64,000 bases of DNA, taken from Neobacillus cucumis (GTDB taxonomy: Bacteria; Bacillota; Bacilli; Bacillales_B; DSM-18226). Both the position numbers and the translations under genes were made by a program. Each line of letters opens with the position of its first letter. Within the stretch, counting starts at the first letter, position 1. The stretch lies in contig NZ_JAMBOH010000005.1 of NCBI RefSeq assembly GCF_023715505.1, forward strand, positions 186,001 to 250,000. Direction: 5' to 3'. The notes beneath the pieces were generated by a model. The model had not been told where the DNA came from. It searched no databases and worked only from the letters and a program-made list of their open reading frames with translations. Shown here piece by piece: positions 1-8,610 of the stretch.

Positions 1-829
1 TTTTCATTTTTTCAGCAATATGGGTACTTTTCCCGCCCGGCGCTGCACATGCATCGAGAATATATTCATCTTCCATTGCACCCAATGCATAGGCAGCCAG
101 CATTGAACTTTCGTCTTGGATGGTGAACATTCCATAATTAAAGGATATCGTCGAAGCTAGATTCCCTTTTAATGACCTGATTGCTTCTGGGATAATAGGA
201 CTTTTCTCAATTTGAAATCCATCCTCTTCTAATAGGGAGACACACTCATCTCTAGAAATTTTGGTAAGATTGACTCTCGCCGTTTGCATTGGTGCAGTTA
301 AATTAATTTCACACATTTCTTTCGTTTTATCATACCCAAATTGGTTAACCCATCTTGTAACAAGCCATACCGGGTGGCTGGTTTCAAGTGCTAATCTTTC
401 AATTGGGTCGGCCACATCATTTAAGGATGGGAGCCCCTGCCGCTGGATATTTCTTAGCACGCCATTCACCAAACTGGCAATCCCTTTATGCCCGCGTTCT
501 TTGGCAATTTCTACGGCTTCAAAAATAGCAGCCCGATCTGGTATTCGATCGAGATAAACCATTTGATAGAGAGTTACTCTAAGTAAATGATGGATCCAAT
601 TGGCTAATTTTTTATTGTCTTTGATGAAAGGATGTAAGTAGAAGTCTAGGGCCATTCGTCTTTGCAATGTTCCATACGTTAGTTCTGTTAGTAATCCAAT
701 ATCTACTGCGGATAATTGGTTTTTTTCAATGGTGCTGTTAAGAAGTAAATTGCTATAGGATTGGTTTTTTTCAATGGTCACTAAAAGATCCATTGCGATT
801 GCACGTACATTTTTTTTCGTAGAGGTCAT
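1..829 (-). CDS. rsmB: 16S rRNA (cytosine-967-C5)-methyltransferase RsmB, 3' end cut by window edge
   Basis: Methylates C967 of 16S rRNA using S-adenosylmethionine. The ATG at 829 follows an AGGAGAAT ribosome-binding site and lies one base after the fmt stop, so it is the last gene seen of the def-fmt-rsmB unit. About 276 residues are present: an N-terminal NusB-like RNA-binding domain (roughly 1-150), then the start of the Rossmann methyltransferase domain with the SAM motif DACAAPGGKSTHIAEKM beginning near residue 259. The catalytic-cysteine motifs lie beyond the window. Residues near 19-41 hold a duplicated TIEKNQ hexapeptide encoded by a short direct repeat. Identification is firm from the SAM motif, NusB-like start and gene order. 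Confidence 0.93.
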   Translation of the reverse strand, partial: MTSTKKNVRAIAMDLLVTIEKNQSYSNLLLNSTIEKNQLSAVDIGLLTELTYGTLQRRMALDFYLHPFIKDNKKLANWIHHLLRVTLYQMVYLDRIPDRAAIFEAVEIAKERGHKGIASLVNGVLRNIQRQGLPSLNDVADPIERLALETSHPVWLVTRWVNQFGYDKTKEMCEINLTAPMQTARVNLTKISRDECVSLLEEDGFQIEKSPIIPEAIRSLKGNLASTISFNYGMFTIQDESSMLAAYALGAMEDEYILDACAAPGGKSTHIAEKMK

Positions 830-830
830 T

Positions 831-1772
831 TTATTCTCCTAGCTTACTGCCCAATGTAATTTTTGAACCAGCACCTCTTAAAAATTGTTCACTTTGCATT
901 TTTGTTTTACCTGAAGGCTGTAGTTCAATAATTTTAATTGCTGTTTCATTTCCAGTTCCAACCGTGAAGCCATCTGATTCTATTTTTAAAATTGTCCCGG
1001 GATCACCCCTTAAACCAGCAACTTTTTCGGACTGCCAAATCTTTAAAACCTGACCATCCATGGTCGTAAACGCAACTGGCCATGGGTTTAACCCGCGGAT
1101 ATGGTTATAAATTTCCTCTCCCGCTTTTTCCCAATCAATCTTTTCCTGTTCGCGTTTAATGTTGGTGGCAAATGTCGCTTCTGCCTCGTTTTGGGGCTTA
1201 GGGGTAAGACGACCTGCCAATAAAAGAGGCAGGGTTTCCGATAACAGGTCAGCCCCAGCTTTACTTAACTTTTTAAAAAGAGTCCCAACATTATCATCAT
1301 CGCTAATTGGTACTTCTACACTCGTTAAGATATCACCAGCATCCAATTTCTCGACCATATACATAATGGTGACGCCAGTCTTCTTTTTCCCTTGCATAAT
1401 CGCATAATGGATTGGCGCACCGCCGCGAAGTTCAGGTAACAAGGAAGCATGAACATTAATGCAGCCGAATTTTGGAGCATCTAACAGTTTCTTAGGTAAA
1501 ATTTGCCCAAAAGCAGCTGTTATAATTAAATCTGGCTTTAATGCTAAAATTTTGGCGAGCTCCCCTTCTTGGCGAATCTTTTCTGGTTGGTAGACCGGGA
1601 TACCGTGTTTGACCGCTTCAACTTTTACAGGGGGAGCAGTTAACACTTTCTTTCTCCCGACAGGCCGGTCAGGCTGAGTTACTACTCCTATCACCTCATA
1701 ACCATCTTTAATGATTTGCTGTAAAACAGGCACTGAAAAATCTGGGGTACCCATAAAAACTATTTTGGTCAT
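831..1772 (-). CDS. fmt: methionyl-tRNA formyltransferase
   Basis: Transfers a formyl group from 10-formyltetrahydrofolate to initiator Met-tRNA, making fMet-tRNA for translation initiation in the cytosol. The 313-residue protein has the usual family length. The N-terminal formyltransferase domain carries the catalytic Asn106-x-His108 in [10 protein letters not shown], followed by the [12 protein letters not shown] loop and Asp144; the C-terminal OB-like tRNA-binding domain follows from about residue 205. Its ATG overlaps the def stop by four bases, so the two are translationally coupled. They act as a functional pair, since Def removes the formyl group that Fmt adds. Order def-fmt-rsmB is as in B. 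subtilis. Confidence 0.97.
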   Translation of the reverse strand: MTKIVFMGTPDFSVPVLQQIIKDGYEVIGVVTQPDRPVGRKKVLTAPPVKVEAVKHGIPVYQPEKIRQEGELAKILALKPDLIITAAFGQILPKKLLDAPKFGCINVHASLLPELRGGAPIHYAIMQGKKKTGVTIMYMVEKLDAGDILTSVEVPISDDDNVGTLFKKLSKAGADLLSETLPLLLAGRLTPKPQNEAEATFATNIKREQEKIDWEKAGEEIYNHIRGLNPWPVAFTTMDGQVLKIWQSEKVAGLRGDPGTILKIESDGFTVGTGNETAIKIIELQPSGKTKMQSEQFLRGAGSKITLGSKLGE

Positions 1773-2254
1773 TCACTTTCTACTCCTTTTAACTCTTCAT
1801 CCTCAAGATATCTTGAAACTTTTGTGGTAAATAGAATACCGTCGAGATGGTCAATCTCATGTTGAACAGCTCTGGCTAAGAAACCTTCGGCCTCAAACGT
1901 ATACTCTCTTCCTTTTCGGTCAAAAGCTCGAATCTTCACATAATTAGGTCGTGTAACCTCGCCATATAGTCCGGGAAAGCTGAGACAGCCTTCCGGGTCC
2001 GTTTGTTCTCCAGATGTTTCGATAACGCGCGGGTTAATCATTTCAATCGTGCCGTGTTCATCCTCTATATCCACAATCGCTATCCTGGCATCCAGTCCAA
2101 TTTGCGGGGCAGCAAGTCCAACCCCATCAAATTCAATCATCGTATCATACATATCATCTAAGATACGTGCTAATTTCTTATCAAAACTCACTACTGCTTT
2201 GCAAGCTTTTTCTAGTATTTCAGCAGGGTGAATCACTATTTTTCTAATTGCCAA
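1769..2254 (-). CDS. def: peptide deformylase
   Basis: Metal-dependent hydrolase that removes the N-formyl group from nascent proteins at the ribosome exit. The 161 residues contain all three family motifs: [10 protein letters not shown] (44-53), EGCLS with metal ligand Cys90, and QHEIDH with ligands His132 and His136 and catalytic Glu133. The short length fits the DefA (YloK-type) enzyme rather than the longer type 2 enzymes of Gram-positives. The start is a TTG preceded by GGAGG at seven bases. The gene is separated from priA upstream by 287 bases that hold a repeat element, and overlaps fmt by four bases. Confidence 0.96.
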   Translation of the reverse strand: MAIRKIVIHPAEILEKACKAVVSFDKKLARILDDMYDTMIEFDGVGLAAPQIGLDARIAIVDIEDEHGTIEMINPRVIETSGEQTDPEGCLSFPGLYGEVTRPNYVKIRAFDRKGREYTFEAEGFLARAVQHEIDHLDGILFTTKVSRYLEDEELKGVESE

Positions 2255-2330
2255 TTTTGTTCCTCCAATATGCCCAAGCTTTTAGCTGTATATTTTATAT
2301 TAATAATCTTTGAGAAATTTCCTTAAGCAG

Positions 2331-2482
2331 CGTCAAAGGCGCTTCCGCTTTTCTAGTTTGTTTAGCTGCAACGCTTAGGGGCTCAGAGGTCTACGGCCAA
2401 TACGTCAAGAAAGTAAAATGCAACTTTCTCGCCTGCTCGTCTTATGCCTGTCGCCCCTAGTCAAGGCGCCTCTGCTTTTCTT
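2331..2482 (-). repeat. intergenic hairpin repeat, family A copy 1 (between priA and def)
   Basis: Read on the minus strand the element starts AAGAAAAGCAGAGGCGCC and ends GCAGCTAAACAAACTAG, followed by the first 20 or so bases of a second copy (AGAAAAGCGGAAGCGCC). It contains paired arms AGGGGC/GCCCCT and an apical stem GAAAGT/ACTTTC around a T-rich loop. It matches the elements at 13165-13290 and 46491-46615 in order and spacing of all blocks, but not in the sequence of the stems. It fills most of the priA-def gap and would be transcribed with the operon. It has no open reading frame or transposase and its function is unknown. Confidence 0.8.
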
Positions 2483-2541
2483 ATCATTTTCACCCAAAAA
2501 CGAAAAACATAACCTTTTTCCAAATGTAATTTAAGTTAAGC

Positions 2542-4953
2542 CTACATTAAAATTACAGGATTTACATCGATAGAAACCTGAAGACCGCTTTTCGTATCCT
2601 TCTGATATTGATCAAGAATCGTTTTAAGGGTTTGAGTAAGGTTCGGTTCCCGCTTGTATTTTATCAAACATTGATAGCGATATCTATTATTTATCCTAGG
2701 GATGGATGAGGCTGCTGGTCCCAAAACAACAGCTTTATCTGAAACTTGTGAACGAATGTAGTTGACCATTTTCTCGGTTGCCGATACGACGTTGATCAGG
2801 TTTTCATGACTCACTGTAATTAGGGCTAAGTAATAGAATGGGGGATAATGATGCAGCTTGCGAATTAACATTTCCCGCTGATAAAATAAATCAAAGTCTT
2901 GACGCCCGGCAAGCTCAATACTATAGTGCTCCGGTGTATAAGTTTGAATAACGACCTCACCTGGCAGTTGATGTCTTCCGGCTCGTCCGCTGACTTGTGT
3001 TAATAATTGAAACGTTTTTTCTGAAGCTCGGAAATCCGGTAAATGGAGCATCGTATCTGCTGAAAGGACGCCAACTAAGGTGATGTTTGGAAAATCCAGG
3101 CCTTTTGCAATCATTTGAGTCCCTAGTAAAATATCGGCTTTTCCATCTTTAAACTCACTGAGAAGCCTTTCATGTGCCCCTTTTCTTCCCGTCGTATCAA
3201 CATCCATTCGAATGACCCTTGCCTCCGGGAGAATCTTCCCTAATTCTTCCTCCACTTTTTGTGTTCCGGTGCCAAAATAACGGATGTATTCACTATTACA
3301 TTCAGGACAATTCTTCGGCACATTGCTCTCATAGCCGCAATAATGACATTTCATCTGTTCGTTCACACGGTGATAGGTAAGGGAAATATCGCAATTTGGA
3401 CAGTTTACCACATAACCGCAATCTCTGCACATCACAAATGAGGAATGTCCCCGCTTATTTAAAAATAAAACCGTTTGCTGTTTTTTTTCGAGCCGATCCT
3501 GTAGCAATTCGAAAAGCTTCCGGGAGAACATGGAACGATTACCGTCACGAAGTTCTTCACGCATATCAATAATTTCGACAGCAGGAAGGTCCTGATTGTT
3601 CATTCGGTTAGGTAAAGATAAAAGCTGATATACCTTCTTTTGTGCTCTTGCAAAGGACTCAAGCGAAGGGGTAGCACTTCCAAGCACAACTGGACAGTTA
3701 TATGTCTTAGCTCTTTCAATCGCAACATCTCTGGCGTGATAACGCGGCATCTCTTCCTGCTTATAACTGGTTTCGTGCTCTTCATCAATAATAATGATGC
3801 CAATGTTCTCAAAGGGTGCAAAAATAGCTGACCGAGCACCGACCACAACTTTTACTTCCTTACGCTGGATCTTGCGCCATTCATCATATTTTTCCCCTGC
3901 CGATAAACCGCTGTGTAAAACGGCTACTAAATCACCAAATCTTCCTTTAAAGCGATGGACCATTTGTGGAGTGAGTGCAATTTCCGGTACGAGAACAATC
4001 GCTTCTTGACCTTTTTCGATGACTTCCTGAATGGACTGTAAGTAGATTTCAGTTTTGCCGCTCCCCGTAACACCATAAAGCAAAAACACCTCATGAAGGC
4101 CCTTATCAATTGATTGAAGAATCGGCCCAATCGCCTGCGCTTGCGCATCTGTTAACGGCAGCGGCTTAGTTCGCTCAAATTTTCGATGTTCAAAGGGATC
4201 TCTATATACTTCTTTATCAAACTCTATCAATAATCTTTTTTCTACAAGGGCTTTTATCGTCGACCCTGAAGTTTTTAGCTCATCAATCAGGGTTTTTAAT
4301 TCCACTTCATCATAATGCCTCAGAAAATACTGCAAAACTTGCCGTTGCTTTTCTGCCTTGGCCGGGATGGATTGGAGTGCTTCTTCTAATTCGTACTGGC
4401 TGACAGTTGGCCGAACAAACTTCCGGTGTTTTTTCCTTACACGTTCTTTTACAACATATACGACTTCTAAATGGCCGTTTGCAGCCTCACGCTGCAACAT
4501 AGGACCAATCCCCAATTTTAATGCTTCTTCCCAGTCGAGTTCACCATCATTCTCAAAGAAAGCCTGCAACTTTGAGGGTAATTCAATGGCAGCCCTCCTG
4601 TTTGCAAGCCTTACTTTTTTTTCATATTTTGCTTTTAATGCTGCCGGCAGCATTACCTGAAAGGCAAAAATTTTAAAACAAAGCGTATTTTCAGTTAACC
4701 AGTTACCAAGTTCTAATAACTCCTGATTCAAGACCGGCTTTAAATCCATCGGCTCAATAATCTCTCTGAGCTTAGTCACTTCTGATTCTGTTTTTAACCC
4801 CACCACAAAGCCCTGGATATGTCTAGGGCCAAACGGGACAATGACCCTCATCCCTGGCTGAATGGTGCCCCTCCACTGTTCAGGAATTAAATAATCGAAA
4901 GCCCGGTCCGTTTGTTTTGTCGGTACATCGACTATTACACTAGCTATTTCCAT
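2542..4953 (-). CDS. priA: primosomal replication-restart helicase PriA
   Basis: 3'-5' DNA helicase that recognises stalled forks and reloads the replicative helicase through DnaD/DnaB/DnaI in Bacillus. The 803 residues match the family's usual length (about 805 in B. subtilis). An N-terminal DNA-binding domain is followed by the Walker A motif GVTGSGKT near residue 295 and DEEH near 390. A zinc-binding block with eight cysteines in CxxC-type pairs (CRDCG, CPNC, CHYCG, CPEC) lies at about 508-555, then helicase motifs V-VI including the QVSGRAGR segment. It overlaps the 3' end of coaBC by about 14 bases, showing co-transcription. Confidence 0.97.
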   Translation of the reverse strand: MEIASVIVDVPTKQTDRAFDYLIPEQWRGTIQPGMRVIVPFGPRHIQGFVVGLKTESEVTKLREIIEPMDLKPVLNQELLELGNWLTENTLCFKIFAFQVMLPAALKAKYEKKVRLANRRAAIELPSKLQAFFENDGELDWEEALKLGIGPMLQREAANGHLEVVYVVKERVRKKHRKFVRPTVSQYELEEALQSIPAKAEKQRQVLQYFLRHYDEVELKTLIDELKTSGSTIKALVEKRLLIEFDKEVYRDPFEHRKFERTKPLPLTDAQAQAIGPILQSIDKGLHEVFLLYGVTGSGKTEIYLQSIQEVIEKGQEAIVLVPEIALTPQMVHRFKGRFGDLVAVLHSGLSAGEKYDEWRKIQRKEVKVVVGARSAIFAPFENIGIIIIDEEHETSYKQEEMPRYHARDVAIERAKTYNCPVVLGSATPSLESFARAQKKVYQLLSLPNRMNNQDLPAVEIIDMREELRDGNRSMFSRKLFELLQDRLEKKQQTVLFLNKRGHSSFVMCRDCGYVVNCPNCDISLTYHRVNEQMKCHYCGYESNVPKNCPECNSEYIRYFGTGTQKVEEELGKILPEARVIRMDVDTTGRKGAHERLLSEFKDGKADILLGTQMIAKGLDFPNITLVGVLSADTMLHLPDFRASEKTFQLLTQVSGRAGRHQLPGEVVIQTYTPEHYSIELAGRQDFDLFYQREMLIRKLHHYPPFYYLALITVSHENLINVVSATEKMVNYIRSQVSDKAVVLGPAASSIPRINNRYRYQCLIKYKREPNLTQTLKTILDQYQKDTKSGLQVSIDVNPVILM

Positions 4954-6163
4954 GTGTTTTCATATCCTTCAATAGTGAAGTAATTTCTTCAATAATTTTA
5001 ACGGCGACTTCGTTTTTTGACATCAGCGGCAAGCGGATGACCTCCCCGTACCGTTTAAATAGAGTGACAATGTTAGTATCGGTGCCAAAGCCAGCACCTT
5101 CCGTCTTTACATTGTTCGCGACAATCATATCTGCATTTTTATTGAGTAATTTTTTTTTCGCATATTCTTCAAGATGATCCGTCTCTGCTGCAAAACCAAC
5201 TAGAAGCTGATTTGCTTTTCGCTTTCCTAGTTCAAAAAGGATATCATTTGTTCTTTCCAACTCAATGTTTGTGTCGCCTGCCTGCTTTTTCACCTTATGG
5301 TCAAAAGTAACCTTCGGACGATAATCGGCCACCGCCGCGGTCTTTATAACCACATCCGCTGTGTCGAAGTATTTCAAGACTGCTTGATACATATCCTCTG
5401 CACTTTCAACCTTTACAAGTTCTACCCCTTGAGGAGCGGATAGTGAAACAGGACCTGAAACCAATATGACTCGGGCTCCTTGTTTAACTGACTCTTCCGC
5501 TAATGCGTACCCCATTTTGCCAGATGAATGATTGGAAATAAATCGAACTGGATCTATTTTTTCACGGGTAGGCCCAGCCGTAATAATAACGGTTTTTCCC
5601 TTTAATTTTTTATTTTCTAGGTGATTAAAATAGTTTTGAATTAACATGACAATTTTTTCGGGTTCTTCAAGGCGGCCTTTTCCAACATAACCGCAGGCAA
5701 GGTATCCTTCACTAGGCTCAATAAATTGACAGCCAAACTCTGCTAATACCGCAAGGTTCTTTTTTACAGCTGGGTGGTCATACATATGTACATTCATGGC
5801 AGGGGCAATCCACACAGGTGTCGTGGCTGCAAGCAATGTGGTGGTAATCATATTATCGGCGATTCCACAGGCCAATTTGCCAATTGTATTAGCGGTAGCA
5901 GGGGCAACCAGAATTAAATCAGCCCAATCTGCTAAATCAATATGTGCAATCACATGCGGATTTTTCTCATCAAATGTGTCGATATACACATCATTTCGCG
6001 ATAAGGCCTGAAAGGTTAAGGAGGTAACAAATTTTTCCGCTGATTCACTTAAGATGACTTTAACGTTAAACCCTGCTTGTACAAGCTTACTAGTAAGCGC
6101 TGCAGCTTTATAAACAGCGATTCCTCCTGTGACACATAATAGGATGTTCTGTTCCTTACTCAT
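4940..6163 (-). CDS. coaBC: bifunctional phosphopantothenoylcysteine decarboxylase / phosphopantothenate-cysteine ligase
   Basis: Catalyses two consecutive steps of coenzyme A synthesis: CTP-dependent coupling of cysteine to 4'-phosphopantothenate and FMN-dependent decarboxylation. The N-terminal half (about 1-185) is the CoaC flavoprotein with the PAMNVHM motif and the substrate-flap cysteine in GYLACGYVGKGRL. The C-terminal half (about 190-407) is CoaB with GPTREKIDPVRFISN and KTAAVADYRP. I place the start at the ATG at 6163, eight bases after GGGGG, giving 407 residues; an in-frame GTG 15 bases upstream lies within the ribosome-binding region. It overlaps priA downstream. Confidence 0.96.
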   Translation of the reverse strand: MSKEQNILLCVTGGIAVYKAAALTSKLVQAGFNVKVILSESAEKFVTSLTFQALSRNDVYIDTFDEKNPHVIAHIDLADWADLILVAPATANTIGKLACGIADNMITTTLLAATTPVWIAPAMNVHMYDHPAVKKNLAVLAEFGCQFIEPSEGYLACGYVGKGRLEEPEKIVMLIQNYFNHLENKKLKGKTVIITAGPTREKIDPVRFISNHSSGKMGYALAEESVKQGARVILVSGPVSLSAPQGVELVKVESAEDMYQAVLKYFDTADVVIKTAAVADYRPKVTFDHKVKKQAGDTNIELERTNDILFELGKRKANQLLVGFAAETDHLEEYAKKKLLNKNADMIVANNVKTEGAGFGTDTNIVTLFKRYGEVIRLPLMSKNEVAVKIIEEITSLLKDMKTHGNS

Positions 6164-6281
6164 TTTTTTAGCCCCCACTCTTGTCCATTACTTTTTACTT
6201 TTTACTTTTATTATGCTAGAAAAAATTCTTTTTTTCATCTATTTCCACATGAAAAATCACGCAATATGCTTAAAGCAAAAT

Positions 6282-6323
6282 AAAAAGGCTGACATACAGG
6301 TGATTTCCCTTTTGTCAGACCTT
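6282..6323 (-). terminator. probable rho-independent terminator after rpoZ
   Basis: On the minus strand GGTCTGACA and TGTCAGCC form an imperfect stem with an 18-base loop, followed by TTTTTATTTT. It lies 35 bases after the rpoZ stop and before coaBC. The long loop means it may be only partly effective. Confidence 0.55.
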
Positions 6324-6357
6324 CTTTCATTTTATATTGTGACTTTGGGCCGTGTCA

Positions 6358-6576
6358 TTAATCAGTAGCGGATTCTGCCTTTTTTGAAATCCGATAGGTT
6401 AGTTCACCACTATAAATTTCTTCTAATGCTTTTCCTACATATTTATAAGAAACATATTTAGGAAGTCTTTCATCTTTTACCTGAGACATGACGCGGGCGC
6501 GCTTAGCAGCAACAGATACAAGTGAATATTTCGAATCGATTTTTTCTAATAAGGAGTCAATAGACGGATATAACAT
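6358..6576 (-). CDS. rpoZ: DNA-directed RNA polymerase subunit omega
   Basis: Small subunit that binds the beta-prime C-terminus and helps RNA polymerase assembly. The 72-residue product begins [20 protein letters not shown] and carries the conserved AAKRAR segment near residue 25-30. I chose the ATG at 6576 because GGAGG stands nine bases upstream; the in-frame TTG three codons earlier overlaps that site. It follows gmk directly, the same order as in B. subtilis and E. coli. Confidence 0.95.
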   Translation of the reverse strand: MLYPSIDSLLEKIDSKYSLVSVAAKRARVMSQVKDERLPKYVSYKYVGKALEEIYSGELTYRISKKAESATD

Positions 6577-6577
6577 A

Positions 6578-7204
<627 letters not shown>

Positions 7205-7468
7205 CTACCCTTCATCAATAATATCATCACGGTCAGTTAAGCGATTGGCAACCGTCTCCGGCTGTACAGCTGATAGAATGACATGGTCACTATCCATTAC
7301 AATAACAGCACGTGTCCGTCTGCCATAAGTAGCGTCAATTAACGATCCCCGATCCCTGGCATCTTGAATTATTCGTTTAATTGGCGCAGATTCCGGGCTG
7401 ACAATGGAAATAATGCGATTGGCAGAAACGATATTACCAAATCCAATATTGATTAATTTAATCGACAT
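7205..7468 (-). CDS. remA: extracellular matrix regulator RemA (DUF370)
   Basis: DNA-binding regulator that in B. subtilis activates biofilm-matrix operons and osmoprotection genes, forming ring-shaped oligomers. The 87-residue product begins [20 protein letters not shown] and contains the family core [20 protein letters not shown]. The run of arginines there corresponds to the DNA-binding face. It sits between yloC and gmk, its conserved position in Bacillaceae. No signal peptide or membrane segment is seen. Confidence 0.95.
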   Translation of the reverse strand: MSIKLINIGFGNIVSANRIISIVSPESAPIKRIIQDARDRGSLIDATYGRRTRAVIVMDSDHVILSAVQPETVANRLTDRDDIIDEG

Positions 7469-7528
7469 GGTTACTCATCCAATCATTAATAATATATTTT
7501 GACCGTGTTAAACAGTTTCTAAACAAAT

Positions 7529-8404
7529 CTATTCGATATTCTGAACCTGTTCCTTCAGCTTTTCAAGTAAACTTTTGATCTCAACGACTTTTTTAGCAAT
7601 ATTAGAATCATTTGCTTTTGAGCCGATGGTATTGGCCTCTCTGTTCATTTCCTGGACAAGAAAGTCCAACTTCCTGCCAATTGGCTCGTACTCATTTAAA
7701 GTTTGCAAGAATTGCTGAATATGGCTTCTTAGCCGAGTAATTTCTTCATTAATATCGGCTTTATCAGCAAAAACTGCTACTTCTGTTAAAATTCTCGTTT
7801 CATCTAATTGTCCATTAACAAACTCTTGCATTCTCTTGGTCAAACGCTCCTTAAAGGCTTGAACAACCAGAGGAGCAAATTTCTGAAGCTCTGTTACATT
7901 TGTTTCAATTTGAGCAGTGATCGCAAGTAAATCTTTTTTTAATTCATCCCCTTCTGCTATCCGCATTTGCTTTAACAGCAGCACAGCCTCCTCAGTGGCT
8001 GTAAGGACAAGCTTTTCGATTTCTTCATTACCCGCTTCACTTTCTTCAATATGTAAAAGTTCGGTTCGATTGAGCAAATCTTGAAGGGTGATGTCCCCTT
8101 CAATTCCGTATTTACTTTTGGCTTCATTAATAAACACAAAATATTCTTCAATCAGCTTCCAATCCACCTGTATCTTCCTTGAAACAATCCCTTCACCATC
8201 AACACTCACATACACTTCCACCCGTCCGCGGCGAATATGCTGGCTTAAGATCTTTTTGAGTTTATCTTCTATTTTTAAAAGTTGTCGTGGCATGCGGATA
8301 TTCATTTCAGAAAATCGGTGGTTTACAGTTTTTATTTCGACATTCACCGAAAATGCCGCTGACTCTGTTTTGCCTCTGCCAAAGCCTGTCATACTAATAA
8401 CCAT
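7529..8404 (-). CDS. yloC: YicC/YloC family endoribonuclease-like protein
   Basis: Member of the YicC family; in E. coli YicC is reported as an endoribonuclease that affects small-RNA turnover, and the Bacillus homologue's role is less clear. The protein has 291 residues with the family N-terminus MVISMTGFGRG, an internal NHRFSE-I-x-P segment near 34-45 and the conserved C-terminal domain with EMNREANTIGSKAND. I place the start at the ATG at 8404 by similarity to the family; the ribosome-binding site (GGATGTG) is weak. It is first of the yloC-remA-gmk-rpoZ group. Confidence 0.9.
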   Translation of the reverse strand: MVISMTGFGRGKTESAAFSVNVEIKTVNHRFSEMNIRMPRQLLKIEDKLKKILSQHIRRGRVEVYVSVDGEGIVSRKIQVDWKLIEEYFVFINEAKSKYGIEGDITLQDLLNRTELLHIEESEAGNEEIEKLVLTATEEAVLLLKQMRIAEGDELKKDLLAITAQIETNVTELQKFAPLVVQAFKERLTKRMQEFVNGQLDETRILTEVAVFADKADINEEITRLRSHIQQFLQTLNEYEPIGRKLDFLVQEMNREANTIGSKANDSNIAKKVVEIKSLLEKLKEQVQNIE

Positions 8405-8465
8405 CACGTACACATCCAATCTTAGATAATGATCGGCTCTTTATTTTTCAGGCTGTTAAACTAGG

Positions 8466-8511
8466 ATGTTGATTTCCGTTCCAGACGCTCGCCTTCCGCT
8501 CCAATCAACAT
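8466..8511. repeat. short palindromic repeat, family B copy 2 (minimal form)
   Basis: A 46-bp element bounded by ATGTTGATT and AATCAACAT as inverted ends. Its right arm CCTTCCGCTCCAATCAACA is identical to the right end of the 104-bp element at 60498-60601, while the centre is missing. It looks like an internally deleted copy. It lies between yloC and the Ca2+ ATPase gene and codes for nothing visible. Confidence 0.65.
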
Positions 8512-8562
8512 CGTTATAATAAAATCAACAATAGGATTTACACAGCCATTTTTTTAAAATAA

Positions 8563-8596
8563 CAAAAGGTAATAGAATGAGTTCTATCACCTTTTG
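8563..8596 (-). terminator. rho-independent terminator of the Ca2+ ATPase gene
   Basis: On the minus strand CAAAAGGTGATAGAA pairs with TTCTATTACCTTTTG (one mismatch) around a CTCA loop, followed by TTATTTTAAAAAAA. It lies 15 bases past the ATPase stop. Confidence 0.85.
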
Positions 8597-8610
8597 GATT
8601 ATATCATACT

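Noticed and set aside
8405..8465. Promoter of the yloC operon
   Set aside because: No pair of -35 and -10 boxes with acceptable spacing could be picked with confidence in the yloC upstream region.
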